A stretch of 64,000 nucleotides of DNA, from the NCBI RefSeq assembly GCF_900114655.1, contig NZ_FOTT01000003.1:62001-126000 (forward strand), written 5' to 3'. The position numbers and the translations under genes are program-made. Under the pieces are notes generated by a model. The model worked only from the letters and a program-made list of their open reading frames with translations, searched no databases and was not told where the DNA came from. Origin of the DNA: Candidatus Frackibacter sp. WG13. GTDB lineage: Bacteria; Bacillota; Halanaerobiia; Halobacteroidales; Acetohalobiaceae. Of the stretch, positions 16,415-26,115 are shown in pieces; the first letter of the stretch is position 1; each line of letters begins with the position of its first letter.

Positions 16415-19400
16415 ATGAATAAAAAATATAATTTTATCTTGAAAAGAACTTTTGGCTTAGATTCTGATAAAGAGATAAAAGAAATAATAAATGATATTCA
16501 AAAGCAAGTTACTAATAATAAAGGATTTAAAATGCAAGAAATTATAGATGAAGATAAAAAAGAAGTAAACCTTAGATTCAACCCAAATAATGAAGAGAGT
16601 AAAATAACTAATCTTCTTGTTGCAGCTGGATTACCTAATGAACAATTTGATAAGGCTGAGAATATATACAGATTAAAACTTAATGATCAAGGAACAGAAT
16701 ATAAGTATAACTTGCACGGTTATTCCCAAGCAGGAGCTTATGCTCAATATGCAGGTATACTGGCGGAAAAGTTTAAAGTTAATCAACAGATAGTTACTTA
16801 TAATAGTATTGGATTAGAAACTTTTTTAAAATTTAATGGAAATGAATTCTTAGGCTATAAAGCTGGTTTATTATATTACTTAAATGATCTATTAAATAAA
16901 GATTGCATAATGACCTTAATATTTAATGAGCTTATTTATCACAAAGTAATAGAAGACGGTAATATAAGTATTGAGTATAGAGATGAATTTGTTGAAGGCA
17001 TAAAAGTTAAAAAAATGAAAGAAGCATTAATCAAGGTACTTAACAAAGTACTAAGCCTAGAGCAAAAAGAAGCAAAGAAACTAGTAGAAGAATCCTTCAA
17101 CCCTTACATAATAGAACGCAAGATGAGATTTATAGATAGCTACCAGCAATATAAAGCCAGAACCCAAGAAGCAAAAGGTAATATTATCAATTACATAATG
17201 GCAGATAATATACCAGCTAGGCTGTTAGGACATATAGGAGACACATATGTCGTAGATGAAAATTTATGGCGGTTAGATAAAGGGAAAGTTAGCAACTTAA
17301 GTGAGCGAATATCAAAATTAGAAAAGAAAGAAGCAGTTGATTTAACCAAGCCTAAATTAGACCTCTTCAAACCATTTATCTTAACTAAAGAAGGCGGTAG
17401 CTTTAAATCGGCTGTTGATAGATTGCGAAATATTCCTCAAGAAGGTAACCTAACTAATAATGTCAGTCGTGATTACTTACGTTCGTTAATCAAAGATATA
17501 ATTCTTGATTTCAAAACCAAGGACGAGGGATTCTTAAAAGAAATCTTTAGATTATCTAGACTAGGTAGGGAAGGCGAGATTATGGTGATTATCAAAGACC
17601 GTTTGCGCCATAGTATGTACTTGCAAAAGAAGTTGGATACGAAAGATAGTAGCGGTATATTTAAGAGTAGATATCTACAAGAGAATCAAGATTTACTAAC
17701 TGAGGAAGATAGAATCTATCAACTAGCTAAGCCTATATTAAATCAGTTAAATCATAGAATGGGTTATTCAGAGTTAACAAAATTATGGGACTGGAAGATA
17801 ACAGGTAGTGGGCAGTTCTTAATTCTAGGTAATAAACTAGAAAGTAACGAAGAGGTAAAAGAATATCATGCCTCAGACTCAAAGCGAAAGTTTACTAATG
17901 AAGAAGTAAAGTTAAAGATAGAACTAGAAGAACCATCTCAAAATAAAATATACGGCACCCACAAAACACGAAGTAACTACAAAGAAGAATACGACACCGA
18001 ATACCGCCTCGAAGAAGAAAATACCTACCAATTTAGAAATACTCAAGGAATCGGAGCAACAATCCTCAGTAAATATACTAATCCTGAACGCAAAATTAAG
18101 ATAGATAAGAAAGAGATCTCCGGAGTCTATAATGAAGTAGACGAAATCGAAGGCAAGGTTAAAGTTGGTGGTGAAGAGTATTACGGCAGTAATATCATCT
18201 ATAGACCAGATCGTTATGAATTAGTCTATCTCTATGGTCCAGAAAAGAAGGATAAGTTAATTATCGATGGTTTTAAGAATGGAGATTATGGCATAGAGTT
18301 AAAACCAAAAGTAAAAGAAGCTAAGGCTACCAAAGAACCGATAACTTATACTCCCCATCGGGTTAAGATAGATCCATTTGAATTCCAAATCTTAGATAAG
18401 TTAGAGATAGATAAGTCTGTCTATGACCATACTAGAGTCAAGATTGCTGGTATGATTAGCGATGAAGATTTACAAGAGTACGAAAGATACCTAGATAAAG
18501 AAGACCCTAAATTAGTAATCACTTATGATAATCAAGATAATAAGATTCTATTTAAAGGTGTCATCGAAAATTATCGTTTGGATTATAAACCACAAGAGTA
18601 TTACTTAGAATTAGAAGCGGTCTCTTATAGCGTACTATTAGAACGCAAATGGAAGAATCGTATCTATCAGAACTTTGGCACAACCTACGGTGAAGTATTT
18701 AATAAGCTAATGGATGATAATCCATTATTTCATATCACCTTTGCTGACGATAGCTTAGAAGAGACTTCATTGGTCTCTAAGAACTATCCACTAGTCTTAC
18801 AGTATAAAGAGAACGAATGGGACTTTCTGAAACGTATTGCTTCTTACTTAAATCAACTGGTAATTGTAGACGATACGAAAGATGACGAAGAAAAGATTAC
18901 TATCTTACTTGGATTCCACACTGGCAAAGTAAAAGATTTAAATAATATTGCCGGTGTTCAGAGGATGAAGAGTATTAAAGAAAGAGACCATATTTATCCG
19001 TTCTATCAGACCCATTACCATGCCCACTTTAGATCCGATGAGATATTCGATATCGGTAAGAAGGTTAATTATCGCTTAGATAATGAGACTAAGGAGACTG
19101 TCGAATTGATTATAATCAAGAATAGAATCTATATGGAAGATAGTATTCTACGTTCAGACTTAAGTTTAGTTAAAGAAGAAGAGATAGATGTAATGAAAAG
19201 AAGACGCAAGCGACTAATCAAAGGAAAAAGTTTTAGAGCTGAGGTTAAGAAAGTTAATCAAGACTACACAGTCCAAGTAGAATTTCTTGATATCGAAGAT
19301 GACTATAATCCACTTAAAGCCTTTCGTTTTCCAATAGACAAATTCTATACCGATGCTTACTTCGCACCAGAGGTAGGTGATGTAGTAGATATCTACTTTA

Positions 19401-19747
19401 AAAGCAAGAATGAGAAACATGCTACCTCAAAGAGTAGTAGTACCGATAATGACAAGAAGATAGATCATGACCCAGTGGATAAGCTAATCAAGACTCCTGG
19501 TGGATTTCAACTCTTACTCAATAACCAAGAGATTCTATTAGCAGGCAAAGATAAGAAAGCTAGCCTTCATCTAATGGAAGAAGAACTTAATTTAGGAGTA
19601 ATGAATGGCGGTGGACTAGAAATGACTAAAGATAGAGTTAGAATCGGTAACCAGAAAGGCCAAGGAATCATCGATGATGAAAAGACAGAGTTAAGCTTTG
19701 GCAAACGGCGATTAAAGATAAGTAAAGGTGGGATTAGTCTTTCGTAA
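16415..19747 (+). CDS. VgrG-like spike with N-terminal lipase-like domain
   Basis: The 1110-residue protein has two unrelated halves. Residues about 90-150 carry HGYSQAGAYAQYAG, a good GxSxG nucleophile elbow (Ser104), and ADNIPARLLGHIGD near 265 could supply the Asp/His end of a class-3 lipase. From about 648 onward it is a VgrG/gp27-gp5-like spike: RVKIDPFEFQILDKLEIDKS, FKGVIENYRL, LEAVSYSVLLERKWKNRIYQ, LQYKENEWDFLKRIASYLNQ, YFAPEVGDVVDIYF. The last 100 residues repeat short beta motifs ending GKRRLKISKGGISLS. Known 'evolved' VgrGs carry effectors at the C-terminus, so an N-terminal effector is unusual. Codon use in the spike half has more C-ending codons than the first half, which fits fusion. 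Confidence 0.75.
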   Translation: MNKKYNFILKRTFGLDSDKEIKEIINDIQKQVTNNKGFKMQEIIDEDKKEVNLRFNPNNEESKITNLLVAAGLPNEQFDKAENIYRLKLNDQGTEYKYNLHGYSQAGAYAQYAGILAEKFKVNQQIVTYNSIGLETFLKFNGNEFLGYKAGLLYYLNDLLNKDCIMTLIFNELIYHKVIEDGNISIEYRDEFVEGIKVKKMKEALIKVLNKVLSLEQKEAKKLVEESFNPYIIERKMRFIDSYQQYKARTQEAKGNIINYIMADNIPARLLGHIGDTYVVDENLWRLDKGKVSNLSERISKLEKKEAVDLTKPKLDLFKPFILTKEGGSFKSAVDRLRNIPQEGNLTNNVSRDYLRSLIKDIILDFKTKDEGFLKEIFRLSRLGREGEIMVIIKDRLRHSMYLQKKLDTKDSSGIFKSRYLQENQDLLTEEDRIYQLAKPILNQLNHRMGYSELTKLWDWKITGSGQFLILGNKLESNEEVKEYHASDSKRKFTNEEVKLKIELEEPSQNKIYGTHKTRSNYKEEYDTEYRLEEENTYQFRNTQGIGATILSKYTNPERKIKIDKKEISGVYNEVDEIEGKVKVGGEEYYGSNIIYRPDRYELVYLYGPEKKDKLIIDGFKNGDYGIELKPKVKEAKATKEPITYTPHRVKIDPFEFQILDKLEIDKSVYDHTRVKIAGMISDEDLQEYERYLDKEDPKLVITYDNQDNKILFKGVIENYRLDYKPQEYYLELEAVSYSVLLERKWKNRIYQNFGTTYGEVFNKLMDDNPLFHITFADDSLEETSLVSKNYPLVLQYKENEWDFLKRIASYLNQLVIVDDTKDDEEKITILLGFHTGKVKDLNNIAGVQRMKSIKERDHIYPFYQTHYHAHFRSDEIFDIGKKVNYRLDNETKETVELIIIKNRIYMEDSILRSDLSLVKEEEIDVMKRRRKRLIKGKSFRAEVKKVNQDYTVQVEFLDIEDDYNPLKAFRFPIDKFYTDAYFAPEVGDVVDIYFKSKNEKHATSKSSSTDNDKKIDHDPVDKLIKTPGGFQLLLNNQEILLAGKDKKASLHLMEEELNLGVMNGGGLEMTKDRVRIGNQKGQGIIDDEKTELSFGKRRLKISKGGISLS

Positions 19748-19962
19748 CTATATTTGAAATCTAATTGGAAGAATTTTAGATACAATTGGTTATACAAGTA
19801 AGTTTATTGAAGTAGAGAAGAATAACCACACATATTATACTATATAATGGTATAATATAAAAAATAATACATTATAAGCAGGAAATTCAATTAAGAAATA
19901 GAAGATAATTAATGGAGGAATTATATCTAGGTTGTTTTATGATTTTAAGGGAGGCAGATTTA

Positions 19963-21399
19963 ATGAGTTCGACGAAAGGGGACCAAGCAGAAGTAGGTAG
20001 ACGTTTTACGCCGCATAAGATTAAATTTGATATCTTTAAATTTAAAGCATTAGAAGAGTTAGAGATAGATAAAGCGATCTATGAGCATACTGAGGTTAAA
20101 CTTAAAGGGGTTATAGATGAAGCCAATGTAGCCGATTACGATAGATATTTAGCAAAGCAAGAACCAAAATTAGTTATAAATTATGGTGAGAAGGGGAATA
20201 AGATATTATTTAAAGGAATAATAACAGACTACAAATTTGTATATAAGAAGTATGATTATTATCTTACTTTAAAAGCAGTATCGTATAGTATCTTACTAAA
20301 ACAAATTAGAAGGAATAGAATATTTCAGAATTTAGGTACTACCTATAATGAAGTCTTTGATAAATTAATGCAGGATAATCCGAAGTTTCACCTTGCATTT
20401 GCTGATGACGCTATGGGAGAAACGCCATTAGTCTCTAAAGAATATCCTTTAGTATTGCAGTATAAGGAGACTGATTGGGACTTTTTGAAGCGAATAACGT
20501 CCTACTTAAATAAGATCTTAATTGTTGATGATATGAAAGATATTCAAGAAGGGGTTAATATTTTAGTTGGAGCCCATCCGGGTGCACCAAAAGAGCTTAA
20601 TAATGTTTCAGGTGGTAAAGCAAAGAAGACTGGACGTAAGAATAATAAATTCGATTATTATAAAATTTATGGTCATGAAAATCATAGATCAGAAGATATA
20701 TTCGATATAGGGAAGAAGATTAATTATAAAGTAAATAATCAGACGAAAAAGAAGTTAGAACTAATTATATTAAAGAACAGAATTTATTTACAGGACAGTA
20801 TCTTATGCTCTGATTTGACATTAGCTAAGCAGGAAGCGATCAATTTACTTAAAGAAAAACGTAAGGTTCCAATTGAAGGTCGAAGCTTTAGGGCTAAAGT
20901 CAAGAAGCTTAATAAAGATCATACCGCTAAAGTAAAATTTATCGATATAACTAATAAATATATAGGATTTAAAGCATTTAATTTTCCGATTGATAGGTTA
21001 TATACTGAGGCTTATTTTGCGCCAGAAATAGGAGATATAGTAGACATATATTTCAAAGGTAAGAATGAAAAATATGCAACGTTAAAGAGTAGTAGTACCG
21101 ATAATCAGAAGAGGAATAGACAACTTCCTGAGGATAAGGAGATAATTACTCCTAATGGTTATCGAATTAAGATGAACAATGAAAGCCTGCTAATTTCAGG
21201 CAAAGATGAAAAATCATTAATGGAGATAAAAGAAGAACTGATAAAAGTAATCAGTACTAAAGGAACGATTGAAATGACGCCAGATTTGATTAATATGAAA
21301 AGAAAAGATGGTGCTGTACTCATGGACGATGCAAAGACCGAAGTAGAGTTTGGAGGCAAGAAGATGAAAGTTAATAATAGCGGGATTGATATGTCCTAA
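19963..21399 (+). CDS. VgrG-like spike protein
   Basis: This 478-residue protein is a paralog of the C-terminal half of the preceding gene (HKIKFDIFKFKALEELEIDK, FKGIITDYKF, LQYKETDWDFLKRITSYLNK, YFAPEIGDIVDIYFKGKNEK) and lacks the lipase part. LQYKETDWDFLKR is the classic VgrG/late-control-D signature. ATG 19963 has the SD AAGGGAGG; the earlier ATG 19912 has none. It ends with the same beta motif (GGKKMKVNNSGIDMS) as its paralog. It may be the housekeeping spike or pair with the fusion protein in mixed trimers. Confidence 0.8.
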   Translation: MSSTKGDQAEVGRRFTPHKIKFDIFKFKALEELEIDKAIYEHTEVKLKGVIDEANVADYDRYLAKQEPKLVINYGEKGNKILFKGIITDYKFVYKKYDYYLTLKAVSYSILLKQIRRNRIFQNLGTTYNEVFDKLMQDNPKFHLAFADDAMGETPLVSKEYPLVLQYKETDWDFLKRITSYLNKILIVDDMKDIQEGVNILVGAHPGAPKELNNVSGGKAKKTGRKNNKFDYYKIYGHENHRSEDIFDIGKKINYKVNNQTKKKLELIILKNRIYLQDSILCSDLTLAKQEAINLLKEKRKVPIEGRSFRAKVKKLNKDHTAKVKFIDITNKYIGFKAFNFPIDRLYTEAYFAPEIGDIVDIYFKGKNEKYATLKSSSTDNQKRNRQLPEDKEIITPNGYRIKMNNESLLISGKDEKSLMEIKEELIKVISTKGTIEMTPDLINMKRKDGAVLMDDAKTEVEFGGKKMKVNNSGIDMS

Positions 21400-21450
21400 G
21401 ATAAGTTGAGTAGATTATGAAGGGAATACTATTGGAGGTAGGTTAAGAAA

Positions 21451-22506
21451 GTGAAAGATTTAATAGGGGCTAAACTAGATCAAATGGCTAATCTTAAAGA
21501 TCGAAAAGTACTAAAGGAGATAATGGAGGAAGCCTTTTTTAATATTATAGATTATCAAGAGCAAGTAAATGATGCTTTAGAAGATAGAGTCTTTAATATA
21601 ATGGAGGATAAGGAGAAGTATTATGATATCTATGCAACTCTTGTTAAGCGAGAGAAAGTTGATCTATTGGATGATTTCTTATTTCCAATCTTAGAAGAAG
21701 ATAAAGAGGAAGAAGTCTATGATAAAGAAGAGCTTATAGAAAAGATTAAAGCAGGCGAAGAAGTTGTTGTTACTAAAGTCTTTTTAGAATTAGAATACGA
21801 AAAGATTCAGTCTTTAATCGAAGAAGGAGAACCACTGTCAGGAACCATCATTAGTGATAGTGAAGAGTATAATATTTCGATTAAATTAAAGTATAATCGA
21901 GACTATCTCAAGGCTGAAGAAGAATTATACAAGACTTTTTTGCGGAGTGGCATTAGATGGAGAACTATCAACAATCCCTATATTCGGAAGATCTTCGATA
22001 TTGTAATTGTAGATAGTGGTGAAGAATTAGATGATATAACAGATTTTGAAGAGATAAACTTTGATTTAGGTAGTTTAGAAGATAAGAAACATGTTGGGTA
22101 TGTTCCTGTCTGGAATATAAAGAGGGTAGAACAGAAGAGTGATGGTTTTCCGGTGCCAGCTGAAGACAAGATAAATTATGATCATGTAGTATCTTTAAAA
22201 GATTTAGGTGTGGAGAATGGTTATTTAGTTACTTCAGATAACTTCAACATAATAGCTATTAAGAAAAAGGAAGAAGACTTGATTATTACTTGTGATGATA
22301 GTAATTCTACTTCTTGGGAATTACTGAAGATTGTCCAAGATAATAAGCCTAAAAACCAGACATTTGAATTTGAATTAATGTCAAATAGTAAGCAAGGTTT
22401 ACTGATGAATCGACTTACTCATCAGAAGTTCAAACCAGTAAGAACTTTTGGGGACTTAAATAGAATAATAAATTCTTTTAAAGAGATCGATAACTTAGTT
22501 TTATAG
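21451..22506 (+). CDS. unknown injection-locus protein (baseplate candidate)
   Basis: I do not recognise the family of this 351-residue, acidic protein. The first 95 residues are helical (LEDRVFNIMEDKEKYYDIYA); the rest alternates strands and helices, with a central ITCDDSNSTSWELLKIVQ. It starts at GTG 21451 with SD TGGAGGTA about 11 nt upstream, right after the VgrG gene. The order spike, unknown, unknown, unknown, ATPase suggests a baseplate or spike-adaptor role, but that rests on position alone. Confidence 0.5.
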   Translation: MKDLIGAKLDQMANLKDRKVLKEIMEEAFFNIIDYQEQVNDALEDRVFNIMEDKEKYYDIYATLVKREKVDLLDDFLFPILEEDKEEEVYDKEELIEKIKAGEEVVVTKVFLELEYEKIQSLIEEGEPLSGTIISDSEEYNISIKLKYNRDYLKAEEELYKTFLRSGIRWRTINNPYIRKIFDIVIVDSGEELDDITDFEEINFDLGSLEDKKHVGYVPVWNIKRVEQKSDGFPVPAEDKINYDHVVSLKDLGVENGYLVTSDNFNIIAIKKKEEDLIITCDDSNSTSWELLKIVQDNKPKNQTFEFELMSNSKQGLLMNRLTHQKFKPVRTFGDLNRIINSFKEIDNLVL

Positions 22507-22527
22507 GAAGTTGAAATATTAAATGAA

Positions 22528-22725
22528 ATGATAGATGAAGACTCTACCTACGACTTTAATTTTTATATAGAAGATGAAATCAGAGTAAATAACAGTAAGA
22601 AAGTAATGTTATTAAAGTTTAAAGATATCGAAGATAATTATTTAAAATATGACTTACTTAGTTTCGTGATTTCAGAAGTTCAGATGCATTTTGCGGAGTA
22701 CATTTGTAAGGGAGTATTTATTTAA
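22528..22725 (+). CDS. small unknown protein of the injection locus
   Basis: A 65-residue acidic protein without membrane helix or recognisable motif. Its SD is weak (AGGAAG at 22505, 17 nt away), but it shares one base with the next gene (TAATG), which supports translation and coupling. It lies in the conserved direction of the locus between two larger unknown genes. Confidence 0.5.
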   Translation: MIDEDSTYDFNFYIEDEIRVNNSKKVMLLKFKDIEDNYLKYDLLSFVISEVQMHFAEYICKGVFI

Positions 22726-23435
22726 TGAACTACATATGGGAATTAATTGTCAGAGCCAAAAATGAGAATATAGATTTAAAAGAAATTAGTTTTAAATTAG
22801 CAAATAGATACTCACCGTATATGGAACTTAGTAATCAAGATATAAATTCTAAGCAAGTAGAAGCTGAGGCAGAGATTAATCCTTATTATAGATTTTTCGA
22901 TATTTTTAAAGAGTTATTTATGCCTGATTATGATGATTGCCAAGAGTTAAGAGGTGTATTTTTAGATATAGTAGTTCATTTTTTAACAACGATAGACCTT
23001 AAACAGGGAATGGACAAGCAAGAGTATTATAAAAAAATTATTTACCATGAAATTAAGGGTGGCTATTTTGGACAAGTAGTAGAGGAAGGGATAGATTATT
23101 TTACTAATCAAGAAAAGAGTCTTCTATTAGATAATATTTATAGGTTCTATAATACCGGGAATCATATATATCATTTAAAAGATACTATTAAAAAAATCTT
23201 TAAAGACTCTATCATCTATGTGAATTGTTATGAAATAAATGAAGTTCTTATCTATATTGGCCAAGTTAAGAATCAGATTAATCTTATGAAGTTAAAGGTG
23301 ATAAAGGAATTATTCTTACCAGTGAATTTTAAAATAACGACTTATTGGGAGAAACATTTTGGAATAATAGGGGTAGTAGAAACGATGACAATAGGGGAAA
23401 TTTCAATTTATGAAAAGGAGGAAGCCAAAAATTGA
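22725..23435 (+). CDS. unknown injection-locus protein (baseplate candidate)
   Basis: A 236-residue protein, start ATG coupled to the small gene before it and TGA overlapping the TTG of the next gene. The C-terminus has a compact aromatic motif TYWEKHFGIIGVVETMTIG after LPVNFKI, which looks like a folded structural domain. A helical segment with paired acidic residues (FMPDYDDCQELRGVFLDIVV) precedes it. No enzyme motif is visible. Tight coupling to the ATPase gene suggests a shared complex; I infer a baseplate component at low certainty. Confidence 0.5.
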   Translation: MNYIWELIVRAKNENIDLKEISFKLANRYSPYMELSNQDINSKQVEAEAEINPYYRFFDIFKELFMPDYDDCQELRGVFLDIVVHFLTTIDLKQGMDKQEYYKKIIYHEIKGGYFGQVVEEGIDYFTNQEKSLLLDNIYRFYNTGNHIYHLKDTIKKIFKDSIIYVNCYEINEVLIYIGQVKNQINLMKLKVIKELFLPVNFKITTYWEKHFGIIGVVETMTIGEISIYEKEEAKN

Positions 23436-26065
23436 ATTCTTATAAGCTTAATCCTAATATAAGAAAGAAGAAACAAGATAGGAGATTCACTAAAAATGAA
23501 TTACTGGAAATGTCCACTTATAAATTAAAGAATATATGTAGTAGATATAAGATAGTTAAAGCCTATCAAAGTTCTTATAGTAGGGAAGAGTTAGTAGATA
23601 TTATATTTAAATATCGAGGAGTAGAAAAAGTAAAATTAATAGAAAAATATAAATCCGGTGGTCTTGCGCGATTACAAGATGCATTGGATGAGAATTTAGT
23701 TACTAAAGTGCGGGTTGCCGATAAGATAAAGATTCCAGCTAAGATCACGATATATGAAGGGGTTGGGATTACAAAAGAAGATAAGTATAAAGTGGTTATT
23801 AAGGGTGAAATAGAAGAGTCTAATGTCTTATTAGTCAATGGGAAGAACTATTTATGTGGTGTCTTCAATCTTAAGAAAGATACAGAAGGTAATTATTATT
23901 TAGCAGCAAATAATCATAACTTTAGATTAGAAGAATTTAATAATAAGAACTATAGTCTTTTATTCTTTAAAAAGAATGATTCAAATTACTTATATAAGAG
24001 TTATTATGAAGAACGCAAGTTGCCGCCAAAAAATATTGAATACTATAAGGTGCCGATTATTGATTTCGAAGTCAAAGCATTAGAAACTACAAAAGCGGTA
24101 TTATGTATTGACTTCGGCACATCAAATACAACAGCAGGAGCATATTTAGATAGTAATTATGTTTCAAATCTTTCTAGTAATGACTTGTTAAATGAGAACA
24201 TTAAATTAAATGAAATAAACTTTGTTAAGTTTCCTCATGTAACTATTAAGAATGAACAGTGGATTAAGATGACGCCAACTATAGTTTATGTATTAAATTG
24301 TGAAAATCCCAATAATATTAAGTTCATATTTGGGCATGAAGCAAAAGAGCGGATGAAGAAGAATGACTATACCAGTAATGCTACTGTCTTTCAAGGAATA
24401 AAAAGGTGGGTTAATACTTACCAGAAACGCGAAGAAGTCTATGATGAATTTGGAAATATAGCAGAGATAACAAGAGGAGAGGTAGTTAGAGCTTATATTA
24501 ATTATATTGTTAAGACAGCTGAACACCAGTTCAAATGTAAATTTAAGAACTTACATATTTCTAGTCCAGTAAAGATGAGAAGACAATTTATTAATATGTT
24601 CCAAGAAATAGTTGAGGGCTATAATGTAGAAAGTAAGTACTTTTTAGATGAAGGGATATCTGTACTGTATAATACAATAGCTAATCTAATTGAAAAGAGA
24701 AACTTTTATGATGGCCAGGAGTACAAAGCATTAGTTATAGATTGTGGAGGTGGAACTACCGATTTATCTTCTTGTAAATTTCAAATAGTTGAGGGGAATA
24801 TTTCTTATAAAGTAAATATCAAAACCGGTTTTAAAAATGGAGATACAAACTTTGGTGGTAATAATATAACATATCGAATAATGCAGTTCATGAAGATAGT
24901 TTTTGCCTACTACTATCAGAGTGAGCAAGAGATTATAGATATAGATGAGTTGATTCCATTTCCGAGTATAGACCTCTTTAGATATGTGGATGAGTTGGGG
25001 ATAGATAAAATCTATACTAAATTAGAAGAGTACTATCAAAGAGCAGAAACCGTAATTCCAACTAGGTACCAAGAATATGAGAATAAGACCAGTGATGAGT
25101 ACCAGAAAGTAAAGAATAACTTTTACTTTTTGTGGGAGATAGCTGAAAGAATGAAGAAACAGTTCTTTAAAAAGACAAGCATTTTAAGAAATAAATTTGA
25201 GTCAACTGAATTTAATGAAGTAGATAGTGATTTATACGTAACACCATTAGATAAGTGGAGTCTTTCCGTTTATAAGTACGGAGTATTAGAGACAGTAGAT
25301 AGATTTCCAGATGTCATTTTTAATATTAAAGAGATAACTAAATTGATTAGAGCCGATATTTATGAAATAGTTAGAAAGTTTTTAGATAAGCTTTATGAAA
25401 GTGGAGAGTTAATGGATTATTCCATAATTAAGTTAACAGGACAGTCTTGTAAAATAGATATTTTTAAAGAAGCTCTTAAAGAATTTGTTCCAGGGAGAAG
25501 TATAGAATTTAAACAGAAGGATAAAGAAGAAGAGTCTCTGTATCTAAAGCTTTCTTGTCTAAGAGGAGTAATAAAATATATGAAAGCAAAGAAACTTGGC
25601 GATATTGAGGTACAAATAGAAAGTGAGTCGCCAATTATTCCCTATTCTATAAGTGCAATTACATTTACAGGAGAAGAAAAGACAATTGTCGGAAGTCAGA
25701 ATCGGATAGACCAAGCTAAAGGCAGTATTTCTAAACCGTTAAGCACAAAAGAAATAAAGTTTTATTTAAAGAATGTGCAGGGCGTATTACAACAAGAGTA
25801 TATATATGAAAATCATTTTAATGACTATCAAGAGATAGTAGTAGAAGACTTATTACAAGAATATGAAAATAAAATAGTGCAGGAAGAGACAGATAAAATT
25901 AAAAATGGAGAAGTAAAGTTCTTTGTATTTACTGATAATGAAAGTTGGGGTTTCTTTATAGTACCAGTTAGCAGAATGGATGATCAATTATATGTAGGAA
26001 AGAAAAAATTCTTTGCATTTGAAGATGATTTATCTAATCTGGACTTCTTTGATGGATTAAAATAG
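23432..26065 (+). CDS. Hsp70/actin-fold ATPase of the injection locus
   Basis: This 877-residue protein starts at TTG 23432 behind AAAGGAGG. Residues about 22-60 (LLEMSTYKLKNICSRYKI, YSREELVDIIFKYRG) look like a SAP/Rho-N helix pair. From about 225 it has an actin-like nucleotide-binding domain: phosphate-1 loop VLCIDFGTSNTTAGAYL, phosphate-2 loop ALVIDCGGGTTDLSS (about 436) and adenosine motif KLTGQSCKIDIF (about 668). It is longer than DnaK, and no DnaK substrate domain is recognisable. A J-domain gene follows one gene later, so an Hsp70-J pair devoted to this machine is likely, perhaps for sheath or spike assembly or recycling. No ClpV-type AAA+ gene is seen in the locus. Confidence 0.75.
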   Translation: MNSYKLNPNIRKKKQDRRFTKNELLEMSTYKLKNICSRYKIVKAYQSSYSREELVDIIFKYRGVEKVKLIEKYKSGGLARLQDALDENLVTKVRVADKIKIPAKITIYEGVGITKEDKYKVVIKGEIEESNVLLVNGKNYLCGVFNLKKDTEGNYYLAANNHNFRLEEFNNKNYSLLFFKKNDSNYLYKSYYEERKLPPKNIEYYKVPIIDFEVKALETTKAVLCIDFGTSNTTAGAYLDSNYVSNLSSNDLLNENIKLNEINFVKFPHVTIKNEQWIKMTPTIVYVLNCENPNNIKFIFGHEAKERMKKNDYTSNATVFQGIKRWVNTYQKREEVYDEFGNIAEITRGEVVRAYINYIVKTAEHQFKCKFKNLHISSPVKMRRQFINMFQEIVEGYNVESKYFLDEGISVLYNTIANLIEKRNFYDGQEYKALVIDCGGGTTDLSSCKFQIVEGNISYKVNIKTGFKNGDTNFGGNNITYRIMQFMKIVFAYYYQSEQEIIDIDELIPFPSIDLFRYVDELGIDKIYTKLEEYYQRAETVIPTRYQEYENKTSDEYQKVKNNFYFLWEIAERMKKQFFKKTSILRNKFESTEFNEVDSDLYVTPLDKWSLSVYKYGVLETVDRFPDVIFNIKEITKLIRADIYEIVRKFLDKLYESGELMDYSIIKLTGQSCKIDIFKEALKEFVPGRSIEFKQKDKEEESLYLKLSCLRGVIKYMKAKKLGDIEVQIESESPIIPYSISAITFTGEEKTIVGSQNRIDQAKGSISKPLSTKEIKFYLKNVQGVLQQEYIYENHFNDYQEIVVEDLLQEYENKIVQEETDKIKNGEVKFFVFTDNESWGFFIVPVSRMDDQLYVGKKKFFAFEDDLSNLDFFDGLK

Positions 26066-26115
26066 GTGCATTAACTTTTCCCGAATATAGTAGATCAAGC
26101 AGGAAGGATGATAAC

